From contig CAJNOP010000033.1 of assembly GCA_905250075.1 (NCBI GenBank), positions 1,426,613-1,490,612 of the forward strand: a DNA stretch of 64,000 nt. The letters are read 5' to 3'. Positions 62,201 to 64,000 of the stretch are shown in pieces. The notes beneath the pieces were generated by a model that was not told the origin of the DNA, searched no databases, and saw only the letters and a program-made list of their open reading frames with translations. This stretch comes from Rotaria sp. Silwood1 (taxonomy: Eukaryota; Rotifera; Eurotatoria; Philodinida; Philodinidae). Made by a program: the position numbers and the translations under genes. Positions within the stretch are counted from its first letter, which is position 1; every line of letters begins with the position of its first letter.

Positions 62201-62663
62201 GTATTGTATCTTTATCAAATGAATATATTTCTTTTGATTGAATATCAAGCATTTTTATGTTTGATAAATCATTAATTATTATATTTAATTCATTTGATGA
62301 TGGTTCAATTAAACATAAAGATTTTAAAGATTTAAAATCATATTTAAAGGAATACTTTTGAAGAAAACTATTTATTTCACCAGGTGTCTGTTGGTTAGAT
62401 AATGTTAACGAATGAATTACATTTGAATAGTATGAAATAATATTTGTTATAGCAAAATTATACATAAATAATGGTAAATGTGCAAGTGAGATATTTAAAA
62501 TTGATGAACATTTATCATTACCTTGTCGTACTAAATACATATCAGTAAGTATTGAGTGTATACGTGCATTATTTATACTACTAAATGCATAAAAAGCTTC
62601 CAATGGTGATAAATATGATAGAATAAGAAACCATAATTCACCAGGTAAATCTTCGAATTGCAT
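59292..62663 (-). CDS. F-box protein with leucine-rich-type helical repeats
   Basis: Minus-strand exons 62663-61847, 61736-61472, 61104-60794 and 59710-59292 give 603 aa. The F-box opens the protein (FEDLPGELWFLILSYLSPLE, residues 3-22, continuing to about 45). Its partner would be SKP1 in an SCF ubiquitin ligase. The rest reads as irregular Leu/Ile-rich repeats with strand-helix rhythm (LKSLCLI, IKMLDIQ, LIIDSCEYL, VKHLALNG, LQYLHIGL), which in this family recognise substrates. The C-terminus (WFRRHNILHEFKLHIDTYTN...) looks like an ordered terminal cap. Introns are 110, 367 and 1083 nt, and the 367-nt one contains a fold-back element. The ATG at 62663 is directly followed by the F-box, which fixes the start. 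Such F-box genes are numerous in bdelloids; the substrate is unknown. Confidence 0.85.
61207..61451. repeat. Fold-back element in an F-box gene intron
   Basis: 61207-61280 is mirrored by 61379-61451 (GATGGAAAAAGGCAG against CTGCCTTTTTCCATC at the outer edges). Within each arm an AAAATATCGAAAR / AAAATGTCGAAAA unit repeats about three times, so the arm is itself made of short repeats. About 100 nt of spacer separates the arms. Confidence 0.85.
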
Positions 62664-64000
62664 TTCTAGAAAATGAATAAATAAGCAAAAACAATGGATA
62701 GGAAAATAATATCGAATCAGTACTAAGATAGCTTTTTTATCTCATAAAAAATGATAAACCATCTTTCTTGTTATTATTAAACCTTTGACTGGATAATATA
62801 TGTTGAAAAGTTGATTATTTTAAAACGGAGCAAGATGATCCGAGCATCAATTGCTTTACTTTATGAGTAGGATAGTTCGTAAAATGTTTTTAAACTTTTT
62901 GTAAAGCAAAGATTACTTTGCATAATATTTAAAATCCATTGATCAAGATTTAATAGCAAAGCATTATGTAATAGCAGGATTATCAATGCGTTTTAGGCTC
63001 GATGCAATAATACCCATCACCCAGAAGTTGAAAATTCAACAGCTCTCGAGCTCAAATTCAAAACATTCTACAATGAGAATGACTTAAAATACTGTGACAC
63101 ACAACCCCATCGAAGAAGTTACCACTATTGATATGTACCATTTCAATTCAGGAACTCCGAGCACTGGATTTCACTTGATTCTCTTGAATTTCGAAACATT
63201 CAAGGCATTCTATAATAATGAAGCATGAAACACTGTCACACACAACTCCCATTGATGAATGTTCAAAGGCAGGCACATGAAGCTCCGATGTAGGTGCTTC
63301 AAACAATGAATCTTACTGGATTTTCTTTTGTCTGAACGGTAGGTATATCTCAGCTAACGAAGAAGCTTCTTCAAATGTCAAATCGCTTTTCAATAGAAAC
63401 GATGTTCATTTAATGAGTAATACAACAAGCATACAATGGTTTGTTTTTCCAGGCCTGCATCTTCGAGATATTGAAGTTTTACTGGGTTTTCCAGCAATAA
63501 GCTATAGGCCGACGAAAAATTGACTTTCAACTTTAAACATGGCACTAATAAAGTTTTCAATAAAAATAGTTCATTGAGCAACTTATAACTTTTATAGTAC
63601 CTCCGATTCTGATATATTCAATATTCACAATTCTGGTCTTTTTTTTAATGACTTTCATAGACTAATTCTTTTAATATAGGTAAATTTGATATATAATACT
63701 GCCGGCATATTTATTTGCAGGATAGTTTATTGAAAGTTCCTGATTACAGATGTGCAAGCAGAATGTTAAATGACAACTTGTGTCATTTTCAAACACGCGT
63801 TGTAAGTAATATGATGTTGATTCTAAAAACAGTATTAGAAATAATAGTCGATCGACAAGCATTTCACACTCGCTTTTAAATAACTTTTTATCGGTAAAAG
63901 ATAGAAATCTGTAGCTTCTGTTATGGCCTTCTTTCTAGAAGAACCCTTAGCCACAACAATAGGTAGTTTCGATTCAGAATAATATAGTCACGGGAAAAGT
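62664..64000. other. Upstream region of the F-box gene, no gene recognised
   Basis: Minus-strand frames of 63 codons at 63390-63581 and 63671-63862 exist, but I can neither join them nor recognise them. They might be exons of a gene continuing beyond the window. The left part should hold the F-box promoter. A diverged direct repeat lies at about 63055-63280. Confidence 0.5.
63055..63280. repeat. Two diverged direct repeat units
   Basis: 63059-63120 (CATTCTACAATGAGAATGA, ACTGTGACACACAACCCC) is repeated in the same orientation at about 63199-63262 (CATTCTATAATAATGAAGCA, ACTGTCACACACAACTCC). The period is about 140 bp and identity is perhaps 75 percent by eye. No coding function is evident. Confidence 0.65.

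Noticed and set aside
1-64000. CRISPR arrays, bacterial operons, rRNA genes
   Set aside because: No regularly spaced repeats, no Shine-Dalgarno-led gene chains and no rRNA-like GC-rich blocks; introns throughout show a eukaryote.

Overview
This is AT-rich nuclear DNA from a small-genome invertebrate, and a bdelloid rotifer (Adineta/Rotaria type) fits best. The genes are split by GT-AG introns, many only 40-80 nt long. An arginine ADP-ribosyltransferase fused to TPR repeats, a leucine-rich F-box protein, secreted peptidoglycan-recognition proteins and scattered degenerate Tc1/mariner copies are all familiar in bdelloids. The lineage is an inference from gene content; no rRNA or other marker is present. 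There are no bacterial operons, CRISPR arrays or convincing tRNAs. Exon borders were set by hand from splice sites that keep the reading frame, so they are models and not transcript evidence.

Layout, 0-22.6 kb: a Ser/Thr-rich protein open at its 5' end (383-4277); an 11-exon CNBD2-like cyclic-nucleotide-binding protein (4645-7222); a small Asn/Ser-rich protein (10564-11198); a type I membrane protein with a Thr-rich stalk on the minus strand (13369-15684); a long non-coding stretch carrying a 438-bp fold-back element; and an unrecognised helical protein (21430-22616).

22.6-32.9 kb is the most complex locus. It is a gene ending in the C-terminal domain of mitochondria-eating protein (MIEAP/SPATA18). 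It has two alternative first exons, a possible cassette or terminal exon, a same-strand ORF inside its largest intron, and an antisense four-helix membrane protein inside the next intron. The upstream gene may also splice into it in frame.

32.9-48 kb: a decayed TPR-ADP-ribosyltransferase copy, interrupted by unrelated DNA that includes a mariner remnant with terminal inverted repeats; its intact paralogue (36900-38957); a CABIT-domain protein with a 33-nt microexon (41376-43126); an unknown protein (43278-45167); and a type II membrane glycosyltransferase (minus, 45248-46440) followed by its decayed duplicate.

48-64 kb: two tandem PGRP amidase genes (50055-52256 and 57797-59170), each with a signal peptide and a GPI-type C-terminus. 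They share about 1 kb of upstream sequence and are separated by a retroelement Gag relic and a 504-bp fold-back element. An F-box protein on the minus strand follows (59292-62663), with another fold-back in one intron. Duplication followed by decay of one copy (ADP-ribosyltransferase, glycosyltransferase) and small inverted-repeat elements in introns recur across the window.
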